The notes beneath the pieces were generated by a model. The model saw only the letters and a list, made by a program, of their open reading frames with translations. It was not told where the DNA came from and did no database searches. Positions 1 to 6,237 of a stretch of 10,749 bases of DNA are shown in pieces. Location of the stretch: positions 1 to 10,749 of the forward strand of contig DAOVBJ010000018.1 of NCBI GenBank assembly GCA_030670615.1, given 5' to 3'. Source of the stretch: Candidatus Bathyarchaeota archaeon (GTDB lineage Archaea; Thermoproteota; Bathyarchaeia; RBG-16-48-13; GCA-020355125). The stretch's first letter is position 1. Every line of letters starts with the position of its first letter. Both the position numbers and the translations under genes were made by a program.

Positions 1-2
1 TA

Positions 3-239
3 TGGCTCGTATTAGTTGTAGCGCTCTTCGCCTTCATCGATGAATGGGGCCATGAAAAACTGAGCCGAAAAGTGGGGTTGACAGCCCTCTTCTTCCGTTA
101 CAGGCTCGCCCTAAAACTGGTGATGAGTCTGTTAACCCTCATGTCGCAGATCCAGGCACTACATCTCATGGGCTTCCTCTGCTTCGACCTGTCCTACGAC
201 CTAACAAACCTGATCCTCCAAAAAGACCTTAAAGTCTAA
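3..239 (+). CDS. C-terminal part of an unidentified membrane protein (5' end outside window)
   Basis: An open frame runs in from the left edge without a start and ends at TAA 237-239, giving 78 visible residues. It is strongly hydrophobic: an opening segment (WLVLVVALFAFID) is followed by a charged stretch and then a long Leu/Met-rich segment around residues 37-65, which suggests two membrane helices or re-entrant segments. I do not recognise the family. The frame converges on the eL43 gene, with 32 bp between the two stops, so it marks the end of the exosome operon on this side. The other two plus-strand frames close within the first 50 bases, which supports this one, but a protein known only from a hydrophobic tail remains uncertain. 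Confidence 0.5.
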   Translation, partial: WLVLVVALFAFIDEWGHEKLSRKVGLTALFFRYRLALKLVMSLLTLMSQIQALHLMGFLCFDLSYDLTNLILQKDLKV

Positions 240-271
240 ACCGGTCAAAAATAATGAGGCAGAGCCTTGTT
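240..271 (-). terminator. Convergent intergenic gap with short T-run after eL43
   Basis: This 32-bp gap separates two converging genes. Read on the minus strand it holds a T5 run (complement of AAAAA at 246-250) about 20 bases past the eL43 stop. Archaeal termination commonly occurs at short U-runs without a hairpin, so this is a candidate end for the long exosome operon. No stem is evident. Confidence 0.3.
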
Positions 272-562
272 TCACTCAGATAATGAAGGAAGGTCTACGC
301 GCTCCGCGGTCCGTCTAATGAGACGCTTGACGGCTTCCCCCACTTCGCTGGTTGGAGAGTAGGCGGCTCCCGTAAAGGTGAAGTCGCATTTTCTGCAGTT
401 CCAAATGCCTACGCTCACCCGCGTCACAGCCTTGAAGCCACAGCTTTGACAGATATGTTTCTGCCTTAAACCTGCTTCCGCTGCGGCTATTCGCAGTCTA
501 ACCCGTCTACCGTATCGGACGCCTAATCTGCCTACCGGATTCACTCTTTTCCTTCTAACCAT
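272..562 (-). CDS. rpl37ae: Large ribosomal subunit protein eL43 (L37Ae)
   Basis: A 96-residue zinc-ribbon protein of the large ribosomal subunit. The basic N-terminus contains the family's V-G-R-x-G-x-R-Y-G stretch (residues 10-18), and the zinc site is C38-x2-C41 and C56-x2-C59, with W54 just before the second pair. The usual length is about 75-95, so it is complete. The start is ATG 562, with GGGGAG seven bases upstream. The gene overlaps the end of rrp42 by 22 bases, so the two are probably translationally coupled. It is the last gene of the string: RpoP and Brix-type genes, which follow it in several archaea, are absent here. Confidence 0.93.
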   Translation of the reverse strand: MVRRKRVNPVGRLGVRYGRRVRLRIAAAEAGLRQKHICQSCGFKAVTRVSVGIWNCRKCDFTFTGAAYSPTSEVGEAVKRLIRRTAERVDLPSLSE

Positions 563-1374
563 CCCTCAACTCCCCGTAACACCTTTTCCCGTATTTCCTT
601 GGCTTTATCGGTAGCGATTTGAAGAGCCTGATGAACCTCATCTTGAGAGAAGGTGCCAATTAAACTTTTTTGAATGGCACAGATCTCGTTGTCTTTTCCA
701 ACGGCTATCGTGAGTTGGGCGTCGATCACCGCTTCCTCTTCCAGAGACACGTCAACAACCATCTTTTCTCCGATCTTCGCTACCGTGACTTCAACGGGGA
801 AGTTTTGGATAGGTAGATGGGTAGTGCTTTTTTTATACTTCAGCTGCCCGCCTTTTGAAACGGTGTATTCCCTGGTCTTCGCGTTCATTAAAGCGAGAAT
901 GGAGGCCAATGCTGACGTGTCAAACAGGTTTCCGCTGTGGTTTAAAACATTCAAGTCGACGAAGACGACGAATACTTTTTTCCCGGGAACGATGCAGAGC
1001 TTATTCAAGTCTACTGCTTTTGACTCCCGGATTCCTCGGTCCACAACCCTGGCCAATTCAATAGCGTCTTCACTTGGTGGGCCAGGCTCGAAGCTTGGGG
1101 AGGCCAGAGGAGTTAACTCCACATTCACGGTTAGCACGCCGGCGTCAGGCTTATCGGGGTAGGGTTCTCCCATCTCAACCTTCACGCCAGCCAAGACCTT
1201 GGTCTTTCCGATGGAGACGAGAGCGGAGCCTGAAGCCTTTTCTAAGAGGCCGATCTCGGTTGTTATCTCGCGATAATCCAGCAATCCCCGTCCATCAATT
1301 CTCGTGTTTTTAAGGAGGTTATCGGCAATTTGCTTCTTCGTAATCTTGGCCACGATTTTATAAGAATCACTCAT
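541..1374 (-). CDS. rrp42: Exosome subunit Rrp42 (RNase PH-like, non-catalytic)
   Basis: This 277-residue protein pairs with Rrp41 to form the hexameric ring of the archaeal RNA exosome, which degrades or tails RNA 3'-5' in the cytoplasm. It begins with the RNase PH family signature R-I-D-G-R near residue 25 and keeps the SxSFEPGPPSEDAIEL-type region of archaeal Rrp42. Rrp42 is known to contribute RNA binding and structure while Rrp41 holds the active residues. I use ATG 1374, not the upstream in-frame ATG at 1431: the latter adds a Lys/Arg-rich stretch that only shadows the rrp41 acidic tail, whereas 1374 has AGGA six bases upstream. The start overlaps the rrp41 stop by eight bases (ATGAGTGA), a typical coupling. 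Confidence 0.95.
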   Translation of the reverse strand: MSDSYKIVAKITKKQIADNLLKNTRIDGRGLLDYREITTEIGLLEKASGSALVSIGKTKVLAGVKVEMGEPYPDKPDAGVLTVNVELTPLASPSFEPGPPSEDAIELARVVDRGIRESKAVDLNKLCIVPGKKVFVVFVDLNVLNHSGNLFDTSALASILALMNAKTREYTVSKGGQLKYKKSTTHLPIQNFPVEVTVAKIGEKMVVDVSLEEEAVIDAQLTIAVGKDNEICAIQKSLIGTFSQDEVHQALQIATDKAKEIREKVLRGVEGWLEGKE

Positions 1375-2140
1375 TTTGTTCCTCTCCCTCGCTTTTCTCT
1401 TCGTCTTTAACAGGCGCTTCTTCTTGGACATATGCTTTCGTTAACGCTTCCTTCTGCAGTTCATACACTTGTTTACAGCCTTCAAGCGCTAGTTCAAGGG
1501 CTTCCTTGAATTCTGTTTGGCTCAGGATGCCGTCCATCTGCAAAAGGGAGATGCCCCCCGTCCTTGGCATGATTGCCACAGGAACATCTGCGTCTCCTTC
1601 CTGATCCTCAACTTCGTTTAGATCTAACACGATCTTTCCGTCTATCTTTCCAGCGGCGCATGCGGCAACCAGGTCCTTCATGGGAATTCCTGCGTCGACG
1701 AGGGCTATGGAGGCGGCGGTTATGCCCGCACACCTCGTTCCACCATCAGACTGTAATATTTCGATGAAGACGTCGATCCCCGCCCTGGGATATAACTTGG
1801 TTAATATTGAGGGTTCTAAGGCCACTCGAGTCACCTTGGAGAGCTCTCTCTCGCGCCTTGAGGGCGCAGGACGTTTTCTTTCTGTGGTTGAGAAGGGAGC
1901 CATGTGGTATCTGCATCTGAAAAAAGCTCTATCGGGTCGGGCTAAATGTCTGGGATGGACCTCGCGAGGCCCGTAAACGGCTGCCAAAATCTTGTTATTT
2001 CCCCATTCTATGTACGCTGATCCATCAGCCCGTTCTAAGGGTCCAACCTCGATTTTTATGTTCCTCAGATCATGGATCTTACGCCCATCGGTTCTGACTC
2101 CTCTACGTATCAACTTTTCACTCTTTGCTTTTTTCGGCAT
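1367..2140 (-). CDS. rrp41: Exosome catalytic subunit Rrp41 (RNase PH-like)
   Basis: This 257-residue catalytic subunit of the archaeal exosome ring performs phosphorolytic 3'-5' RNA decay and, in reverse, adds tails. Visible features are the R-T-D-G-R signature (residues 16-20), the paired arginines R95-R96, and D179 with D185 in the ED-x5-D stretch before V-P-V-A-I-M. These match, at a constant offset, the phosphate-binding arginines (98, 99) and essential acids (182, 188) that I recall for the Sulfolobus enzyme, so it should be active. The last 25 residues are a Glu/Lys-rich tail. ATG 2140 lies inside the 3' end of rrp4 (23-base overlap), and GGAG stands about 14 bases upstream. Its own 3' end overlaps rrp42. 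Confidence 0.96.
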   Translation of the reverse strand: MPKKAKSEKLIRRGVRTDGRKIHDLRNIKIEVGPLERADGSAYIEWGNNKILAAVYGPREVHPRHLARPDRAFFRCRYHMAPFSTTERKRPAPSRRERELSKVTRVALEPSILTKLYPRAGIDVFIEILQSDGGTRCAGITAASIALVDAGIPMKDLVAACAAGKIDGKIVLDLNEVEDQEGDADVPVAIMPRTGGISLLQMDGILSQTEFKEALELALEGCKQVYELQKEALTKAYVQEEAPVKDEEKSEGEEQNE

Positions 2141-2852
2141 TTAAAACACTCTTCTCCTTTTTAATAAAGTCAGTTATGCGATTAGTTAGTCCAGAGGTGT
2201 GAGCCTTCTCCTCAATGATGTTAAGGATTTTGATGGTTAAAGCCTCCAACTCCGGATTTTTTCCACTGATAAGAATGAGACCGTTTTGACCGACAGTTAT
2301 GTGACAGCCCGTCTCACGCGTCAACAAGTTAATCATGGATCCTTTTCTTCCGATGAGGCGAGGAATCTTTGACGGCGTCATTCGTATAATGCTACCATGG
2401 ACTATCTTCCCCAATCCAGATTCTCGAATGGTTAGAGCGGGACCCCTCGTTCTGTCGAAGGAGATGACTTTAGCCAAAATGAGGTCTCCGATGTCGAGAA
2501 TGCTGGTCATCTCCTCTCTTCGCGAATTAAAGGGTCGGTCAAGAGCCTCAGACGTGAAAAGAATTGCGTTATACGGCGAATTTATGTCAACGTTCCAGCT
2601 TCCAAGCCTCATTTCAACGACCTTCCCAATCACCACGTCCCCGCCCCGGGGAACATAACAGCCCTTGAGAGCCACAACGTACACGTTTCGACCTACGCTA
2701 TTACTCAGCCCAACCATGGAAGCGTAGACCGTGCTTCCCTCTTTGAATGCATTGCTACCAGCGTGATAATCGCCCTCAGCCAATAAATCACCGGGTATGA
2801 CAAACGTCCGTTTCTCAATTAAATAGGACACTGTTCTCCGTTTCACCTTCAA
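2118..2852 (-). CDS. rrp4: Exosome RNA-binding cap subunit Rrp4 (S1 and KH domains)
   Basis: About 240 residues forming the RNA-binding cap on the exosome ring. It has an N-terminal domain with VIPGDLLAEGDY (residues 18-29), an S1 domain of roughly residues 65-140, and a KH domain with the GxxG loop at G168-R-K-G171. The usual archaeal length is 220-250. No in-frame ATG exists near the start. TTG 2852 gives the longest form, directly after a stop. GTG 2831 has GGAG four bases upstream and is the better supported start; GTG 2846 is a third option. A run of seven A (2853-2859 on the complement) sits just before TTG, so an indel there would change the picture (see findings). It follows a 113-bp gap after SBDS and overlaps rrp41. 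Confidence 0.93.
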   Translation of the reverse strand: MKVKRRTVSYLIEKRTFVIPGDLLAEGDYHAGSNAFKEGSTVYASMVGLSNSVGRNVYVVALKGCYVPRGGDVVIGKVVEMRLGSWNVDINSPYNAILFTSEALDRPFNSRREEMTSILDIGDLILAKVISFDRTRGPALTIRESGLGKIVHGSIIRMTPSKIPRLIGRKGSMINLLTRETGCHITVGQNGLILISGKNPELEALTIKILNIIEEKAHTSGLTNRITDFIKKEKSVLNAEKSKE

Positions 2853-2875
2853 TTTTTTTCATATACATGGTCATT

Positions 2876-2965
2876 CTAGAAGAGGCTACATAAGTCCTTG
2901 AGTTCCTTTGCAGACTCAAGAAGTTACGTGAATCCTCCACCATACCTAATGTAGTCTTTAAACAT
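2876..2965 (-). pseudogene. Small ORF after SBDS, interrupted by one TAA
   Basis: ATG 2965 follows the SBDS stop with no spacer (TAGATG). It reads MFKDYIRYGGGFT, then TAA (2924-2926), then the same frame continues LLESAKELKDLCSLF to a TAG at 2876-2878. The second half has the amphipathic Leu/Lys/Glu pattern of a helix. Read through, it would be a 29-residue protein; as it stands there is a 13-residue peptide and a dead remainder. I do not recognise a family. It could equally be the transcribed spacer and promoter region of rrp4 with no coding role. The tight abutment to SBDS and the protein-like composition are the only support. Confidence 0.25.
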
Positions 2966-3655
2966 CTATTTTATGATTTTTGTCTGATAATTTCCATGGG
3001 TGACCTTTCCAATCCTCTCCAAGAAAGAAGAGTGTAAACCAGCAGGCATCTCGACCACGCCGATCCAAGAGCCGTTCCTCTGCCACTCCTCCTGCTTAAC
3101 ACTGGCAAAATTCTTTGCCACCCCAATTGTTTGAGCAGCGTACTCAGCAGGCACCTTGACCGCGATCTTTAACCGTTCAATTTTAAGCGGAAGAATGGGA
3201 CGCAATTCATCTATGACGGCTCGAGCTTGCTCCTCGCCGTCCTTAAACGGGTCCACAACCATTCTAATCTGCTCCATAGCCTGCTCTATCCTCCGAGGGG
3301 GATGAGGGAAACCTGTACGAGGATCCACACAATGTCTAGCAATGAAGGCAACAATTTGCTTCCGTTTTTCATCAACGAGGTTACGCCTTTGCTCAATTGT
3401 CAGCTGAAGCTCGCCCCGTTTTAAAATTGTGTCCGCTACCTTACTAATGTCAGTTGTTTGAAAGGCCTTCTTAAGTTGTTCCTCTGAAGCACGTAAGCCT
3501 TTGCTAGCATCGGTAAAAATGACTTCAGCTACCAAAACATTAAAGATTTGCAAGGGTTTGCCCCGTTTAAAGTCAAAGGCAGGTTCTGGACGGACCAGAA
3601 TTTCAAAACGCTCTCCAGCCAGTGTCAGACGGGCGGTTGTGTAGCGTTCACCCAT
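2966..3655 (-). CDS. SBDS/Sdo1 family ribosome maturation factor
   Basis: This 229-residue orthologue of the Shwachman-Bodian-Diamond protein, which in eukaryotes acts with the EF2-like GTPase to release eIF6 from the 60S subunit, is of normal archaeal length. The N-terminal FYSH domain covers roughly residues 1-90 (ILVRPEPAFDFKRGK, then FTDASKGLRASEEQL). The linker segment with Q-R-R-x-L-V-D-E-K-R-K-Q-I-V starts domain II (about 90-160), and an EF-G-domain-V-like ferredoxin fold covers about 160-229. ATG 3655 has no clear Shine-Dalgarno and lies 26 bp after psmA. The gene is a standard member of the exosome superoperon, which first suggested an RNA-metabolic role for SBDS. Confidence 0.95.
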   Translation of the reverse strand: MGERYTTARLTLAGERFEILVRPEPAFDFKRGKPLQIFNVLVAEVIFTDASKGLRASEEQLKKAFQTTDISKVADTILKRGELQLTIEQRRNLVDEKRKQIVAFIARHCVDPRTGFPHPPRRIEQAMEQIRMVVDPFKDGEEQARAVIDELRPILPLKIERLKIAVKVPAEYAAQTIGVAKNFASVKQEEWQRNGSWIGVVEMPAGLHSSFLERIGKVTHGNYQTKIIK

Positions 3656-3681
3656 TAAAGTTAACCAACCGTGAAGCCTTT

Positions 3682-4407
3682 TTAGGACTCTAACTTACGT
3701 ATGTACTTCATTACCTCTTTATCGGTCAGATGAGTCATCTTCTTCGTATCCGCGGGAATTACTGCAAGCTTCAGTTTCTCTGGTTCAAAGGTGCCTTCAA
3801 CGACTTTGGACAAACATTCGACTGCTAAAAGAGTCGATTCTTCGAGGGTCAGATCATCTCGGTACTTCGTTTCCAGGAACTCCTTAACGGTATCGCTTCC
3901 AGAACCCACGGAAACCGCTTTATACGCCCACACAGCACCACTGGGATCCGTTTGCAGGACATGACTGCCCCTCAAATCGACGCCCCCAAAGATAATTGAG
4001 ACACCGAAGGGACGGACACCGGCATGCTGCGTGTAAACCTGCTTGATGTCGCCCACCCTCTTCGACAATACCTCAATATCTGCCAACTCGTCGTACGTCA
4101 ATCTATTTCCTTGAGCAAAGACTCTTGCTTGAGCTATCAGCACCCTAGCGTCGGAGCTAAGCCCTGATATGGCAGCGCCCACATGCTCATCGATTTCAAA
4201 GATTTTCCAAGAGAACTCGGGATCCTGCAGCTTCGACGCCGATCGTTCTTCAGCTGCCAAGACCACGCCTTCGGGACAGGCGATGCCCAGAACCGTTGAA
4301 CCTCTCTTCACGGTTTCAAGGGCGTATTCAACTTGGAAGAGGCGGCCATCAGGCGAAAAGACGGTTATCGCTCGATCGTAGGCCCCAGGGGTGGTAAACA
4401 TTGCCAT
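3682..4407 (-). CDS. psmA: Proteasome subunit alpha
   Basis: This 241-residue protein forms the outer heptameric ring of the 20S proteasome, which gates access to the catalytic beta chamber and docks the PAN or Cdc48 ATPase. The N-terminal gate motif Y10-D11-R12 is followed by the alpha-type signature A-I-T-V-F-S-P-D-G-R-L-F-Q-V-E-Y-A. K68 occupies the place of Thermoplasma K66, which receives the ATPase C-terminal HbYX motif. R-P-F-G-V-S near residue 133 is also typical. It has no catalytic Thr and no beta-type propeptide. GAGGTG lies nine bases before ATG 4407; a second ATG two codons on (M3) is possible. The 81-bp gap upstream may carry its own promoter. No beta subunit is in the window. 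Confidence 0.97.
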   Translation of the reverse strand: MAMFTTPGAYDRAITVFSPDGRLFQVEYALETVKRGSTVLGIACPEGVVLAAEERSASKLQDPEFSWKIFEIDEHVGAAISGLSSDARVLIAQARVFAQGNRLTYDELADIEVLSKRVGDIKQVYTQHAGVRPFGVSIIFGGVDLRGSHVLQTDPSGAVWAYKAVSVGSGSDTVKEFLETKYRDDLTLEESTLLAVECLSKVVEGTFEPEKLKLAVIPADTKKMTHLTDKEVMKYIRKLES

Positions 4408-4488
4408 GACTCATTTCACCTCATACACACTTTCGCTTTTGATGGTAGTTAGGCGACTAAAAGCTTTTTCGTATTGTGACACTGTATT
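4408..4488 (-). promoter_or_regulatory. Gap before psmA with possible internal promoter
   Basis: This is the widest gap in the front half of the operon. It has an A/T-rich stretch, AAAAAGCTTTT on the minus strand near 4459-4470, about 55 bases before ATG, and the GAGGTG ribosome site close to the start. The A/T stretch is a weak TATA match. An internal promoter would let proteasome expression differ from that of the ribosomal genes, but that is inference. Confidence 0.25.
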
Positions 4489-4824
4489 CTACCCCATCTC
4501 GCTAAGAAACTTGCGTTTCAAAGCTTTTATGGTTCCGGAAACCCCCATCACATGAATGATCGTCTTCCCATGACTTTCGTCTTGTACGTTATTGAACACG
4601 CCTCGAATTTTATCAACGGATTTATGGTCGCACAGCAGCATCCCTAAACCCTTTTCCACATCATAGCCCAACAGCCTGACACGCATCATCTTTTCATGAC
4701 CGCTCCTCATGGCGTATAACTCATTTAAGATGAGCGTTGAAACCTCACGTCTTGAGTGGACGCGATCTGATGTCAGTCTAAAGCCAACATACCTTTTTTT
4801 CAGCGTTCTTATCAAGAGATACAT
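4489..4824 (-). CDS. rnp2: RNase P protein component 2 (Pop5/Rnp2 family)
   Basis: A 111-residue protein subunit of archaeal RNase P, which works with Rnp3 (Rpp30) to activate the catalytic RNA for tRNA 5' maturation. Family features: an opening L-K-K-R-Y-V-G-F-R-L strand (residues 8-17), a central G-x-G-M-L-L-C-D-H-K-S-V-D-K-I-R segment (about 59-74) matching the RC-x-H strand-helix of Pop5, and an I-H-V-M-G-V-S-G-T-I-K-A-L-K-R-K end (about 90-105). ATG 4824 is preceded by AGGGG at once, so spacing is poor; TTG three codons later would also keep the conserved core. It lies nine bases after the PF01877-type gene. Its usual partner gene rnp3 is not next to it. Confidence 0.85.
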   Translation of the reverse strand: MYLLIRTLKKRYVGFRLTSDRVHSRREVSTLILNELYAMRSGHEKMMRVRLLGYDVEKGLGMLLCDHKSVDKIRGVFNNVQDESHGKTIIHVMGVSGTIKALKRKFLSEMG

Positions 4825-4833
4825 CCCCTATCT

Positions 4834-5262
4834 CTAGCACAGGATACCAAGAGATCGATAAAAGGCGATTGTCGCCTCTAAGCTTTTTTTGGCTCGGAGC
4901 AATTTTACGGTTACTCGTATTGGATCCACGCTACCAAGCTTCATCCGTCCGAGAAAGGCTTCTTGTTTGTCCAAGCGGAGGTACAGGGCACCTCCGTCAT
5001 CTATCCGGCGTGATACGTCTGAGGACAAATACGTCTTTTCGACGTCACTGAGACTTCCGGCCAGGTTTTTTATAAACGCCTCTAAAACTTGCTTATTTTT
5101 TATCCGAGCTCTCAAAAGCGTGATGGGGTTGCGGTAATGCCCCAGCAGATTACGACGTTCAAACGTTATCTCCTCAGCGTAATCCACGGGTAAGACGTTT
5201 CTACACGCGGTTATAACCTTGTCCGGGTCTTCAGTCGCATGGATGAAGGAAGAGACATCCAC
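4834..5262 (-). CDS. COG1325/PF01877-type RNA-binding protein of the exosome superoperon
   Basis: At least 142 residues. The family is recognised by the H-A-T-E-D motif (residues 8-12), the G-H-Y-R-N-P-I segment (about 41-47), and the I-D-D-G-G-A-L-Y-L-R-L-D-K-Q stretch (about 87-100). It is found next to RNase P and exosome genes in many archaea and is described as a predicted RNA-binding/exosome-associated protein; its biochemical role is not settled. The start is doubtful. GTG 5262 leaves only seven residues before HATED and has no Shine-Dalgarno. The frame stays open to 5289 (ISRTVRVSL and on), where ATT overlaps the eL15 stop as ATTAG, with AGGGGG eight bases upstream, so the true protein may be nine residues longer. 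Confidence 0.82.
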   Translation of the reverse strand: MDVSSFIHATEDPDKVITACRNVLPVDYAEEITFERRNLLGHYRNPITLLRARIKNKQVLEAFIKNLAGSLSDVEKTYLSSDVSRRIDDGGALYLRLDKQEAFLGRMKLGSVDPIRVTVKLLRAKKSLEATIAFYRSLGILC

Positions 5263-5284
5263 AAGGGAGACTCGAACGGTGCGA

Positions 5285-5803
5285 CTAATGTCTTAGCCCC
5301 CTAACCTTTTTTCCGGAGCTTGTTAATCCTCGGTGGGCCCTGCCACGTTGAGATGGATCACAGATCCAGTTTATGTCCTTGTCCACCAGAATTGAGGGGT
5401 GATCGGGGTCAACCAGGATAATCTCAAACCACTTGTGTTGACCATCTTCGCCGACCCAATAGGAGTTGAGGACTTCAAGATTTCGAAAAGCTTTCCCAGC
5501 CCGTTCCTCTGCAATCAACTGCATGCTCTTCGCTGGAACAAACTTCTTCGAACCCATGTGTCTCGGTCTCCGCCCTCCTGTTGGACGTGGTTTTCGTAAA
5601 CCACCTCGCCTGACCCTCACACGAACAGTGACGAAGCCTTGCTTCGCTTTGTATCCGAGGCTTCGCGCCCTCTTTAGCCGCAGCGGTCTCTCGACACGGG
5701 TGATGGCGTGTTGTCTTCGCCACACTATTTTTCTCTGTTTCGCCAGTTCGGTTAAGTCAGGGTTCGCATTCTTCCTCTGGATGTCTATTGAGTATTTATA
5801 CAC
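5285..5803 (-). CDS. rpl15e: Large ribosomal subunit protein eL15
   Basis: A 172-residue ribosomal protein, first gene of the string. The family core is clear: E-R-P-L-R-L-K-R-A-R-S-L-G-Y-K-A-K-Q-G-F from about residue 38, then V-R-V-R-R-G-G-L-R-K-P-R-P. The C-terminus is the usual S-S-G-K-K-V-R-G-L-R-H. Archaeal eL15 often runs to about 190 residues; here the N-terminal part before the basic core is a little short. The only near start is GTG 5803 (VYKY, matching the common MYKY opening), with an AAGGCGAG purine stretch about five bases upstream; an in-frame stop lies at 5834-5836. Its stop overlaps the possible ATT start of the next gene. A long structured spacer precedes it. Confidence 0.95.
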   Translation of the reverse strand: MYKYSIDIQRKNANPDLTELAKQRKIVWRRQHAITRVERPLRLKRARSLGYKAKQGFVTVRVRVRRGGLRKPRPTGGRRPRHMGSKKFVPAKSMQLIAEERAGKAFRNLEVLNSYWVGEDGQHKWFEIILVDPDHPSILVDKDINWICDPSQRGRAHRGLTSSGKKVRGLRH

Positions 5804-5859
5804 TGAAACTCGCCTTCCGCCATTTAACGCTAACTACCGTAACTGATTTGTGGATACTT

Positions 5860-5872
5860 GGCGTTTAACGCC
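5860..5872. repeat. Inverted repeat upstream of eL15
   Basis: GGCGTT and AACGCC are perfect six-base arms around a single T, about 57 bases before the eL15 start. As DNA this fits a dimeric regulator site; as RNA the one-base loop is too tight unless the inner pairs open. An adjacent second inverted repeat (5876-5893) makes a structured leader possible. Function unknown. Confidence 0.35.
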
Positions 5873-5989
5873 ACTGATAAGCTTTACGTTATCGGAACCA
5901 CTTATTTACGTAACTGCTTTAACGAAAGTAGGGCTCAGATATGCCAAGATATACTTTTACCGATTGAGATTCTTTTAATTCGTCCTCTC

Positions 5990-6009
5990 CGTTCTAGGCA
6001 GATAGAACG
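5990..6009. repeat. Seven-base hairpin in the eL15 upstream spacer
   Basis: CGTTCTA and TAGAACG are perfect arms around a six-base loop. On the plus strand TTTT follows directly, which looks terminator-like, but no gene ends there. On the minus strand it could sit in a long eL15 leader or a small RNA. No further support. Confidence 0.3.
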
Positions 6010-6048
6010 TTTTGAACGATCATACTTGGTTTTTCATTAACAGGTTAT

Positions 6049-6062
6049 GGATCCTTCGATCC
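6049..6062. repeat. GGATC/GATCC hairpin followed by T-rich sequence
   Basis: Five-base perfect arms with a CTTC loop; TTATCTTTT follows on the plus strand. It resembles a small intrinsic terminator, but no credible plus-strand gene precedes it. Confidence 0.25.
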
Positions 6063-6180
6063 TTATCTTTTAAGGTCTTCCGGAGGAATTTTCCTTTTGA
6101 AGCCTCAGTTCTTCTCTAATGCTTTGAGTGTTACCTCCTACATGTACTCTCAACTATTCTTTGAAAAGCGTGGTTAACGC

Positions 6181-6190
6181 GGGTATACCC
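6181..6190. promoter_or_regulatory. GGGTATACCC palindrome upstream of the zinc-ribbon gene
   Basis: A perfect ten-base palindrome ends 18 bases before the TATA-like box at 6209. This is a usual place for an activator site or an operator. No protein can be assigned to it. Confidence 0.3.
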
Positions 6191-6208
6191 CTCGACAATT
6201 TCTAAAAG

Positions 6209-6216
6209 TTTAAAAG
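6209..6216 (+). promoter_or_regulatory. TATA-like box for the leaderless zinc-ribbon gene
   Basis: TTTAAAAG is centred about 25 bases before the TTG at 6238, the standard distance from an archaeal TATA box to the transcription start. Transcription would thus begin at or next to the start codon, and no Shine-Dalgarno is present, so a leaderless mRNA is likely. Confidence 0.55.
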
Positions 6217-6237
6217 GTCATCCTCAGGACTTTTTCC

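Larger units (their letters stand above)
5804..6237. other. 434-bp divergent spacer without a convincing gene
   Basis: This spacer separates eL15 (leftward) from the zinc-ribbon gene (rightward), so it must hold both promoters. I see four short inverted repeats: GGCGTT-T-AACGCC (5860-5872), GATAA/TTATC (5876-5893), CGTTCTA/TAGAACG (5990-6009) and GGATC-CTTC-GATCC (6049-6062). A TATA-like stretch for eL15 may be TATA within 5945-5955 on the minus strand. A 60-codon TTG-started frame (5858-6040, plus) is present but unconvincing. No tRNA, rRNA or CRISPR pattern was found by eye. Confidence 0.6.

Noticed and set aside
674..1313. Long plus-strand frames opposite rrp42
   Set aside because: They are antisense shadows of a clearly identified gene and show no family features.
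1375..1431. Longer Rrp42 starting at ATG 1431
   Set aside because: The extra Lys/Arg-rich stretch overlaps the acidic tail of rrp41 in another frame, and AGGA before 1374 supports the shorter form.
5785..5823. Twelve-residue frame from ATG overlapping the eL15 start in another frame
   Set aside because: Short, with no separate ribosome site; most likely chance, as VYKY from GTG 5803 matches the family opening.
5858..6040. 60-codon plus-strand frame in the spacer before the zinc-ribbon gene
   Set aside because: TTG start, no ribosome site, no recognisable domain, and it covers inverted repeats in the likely eL15 upstream region.
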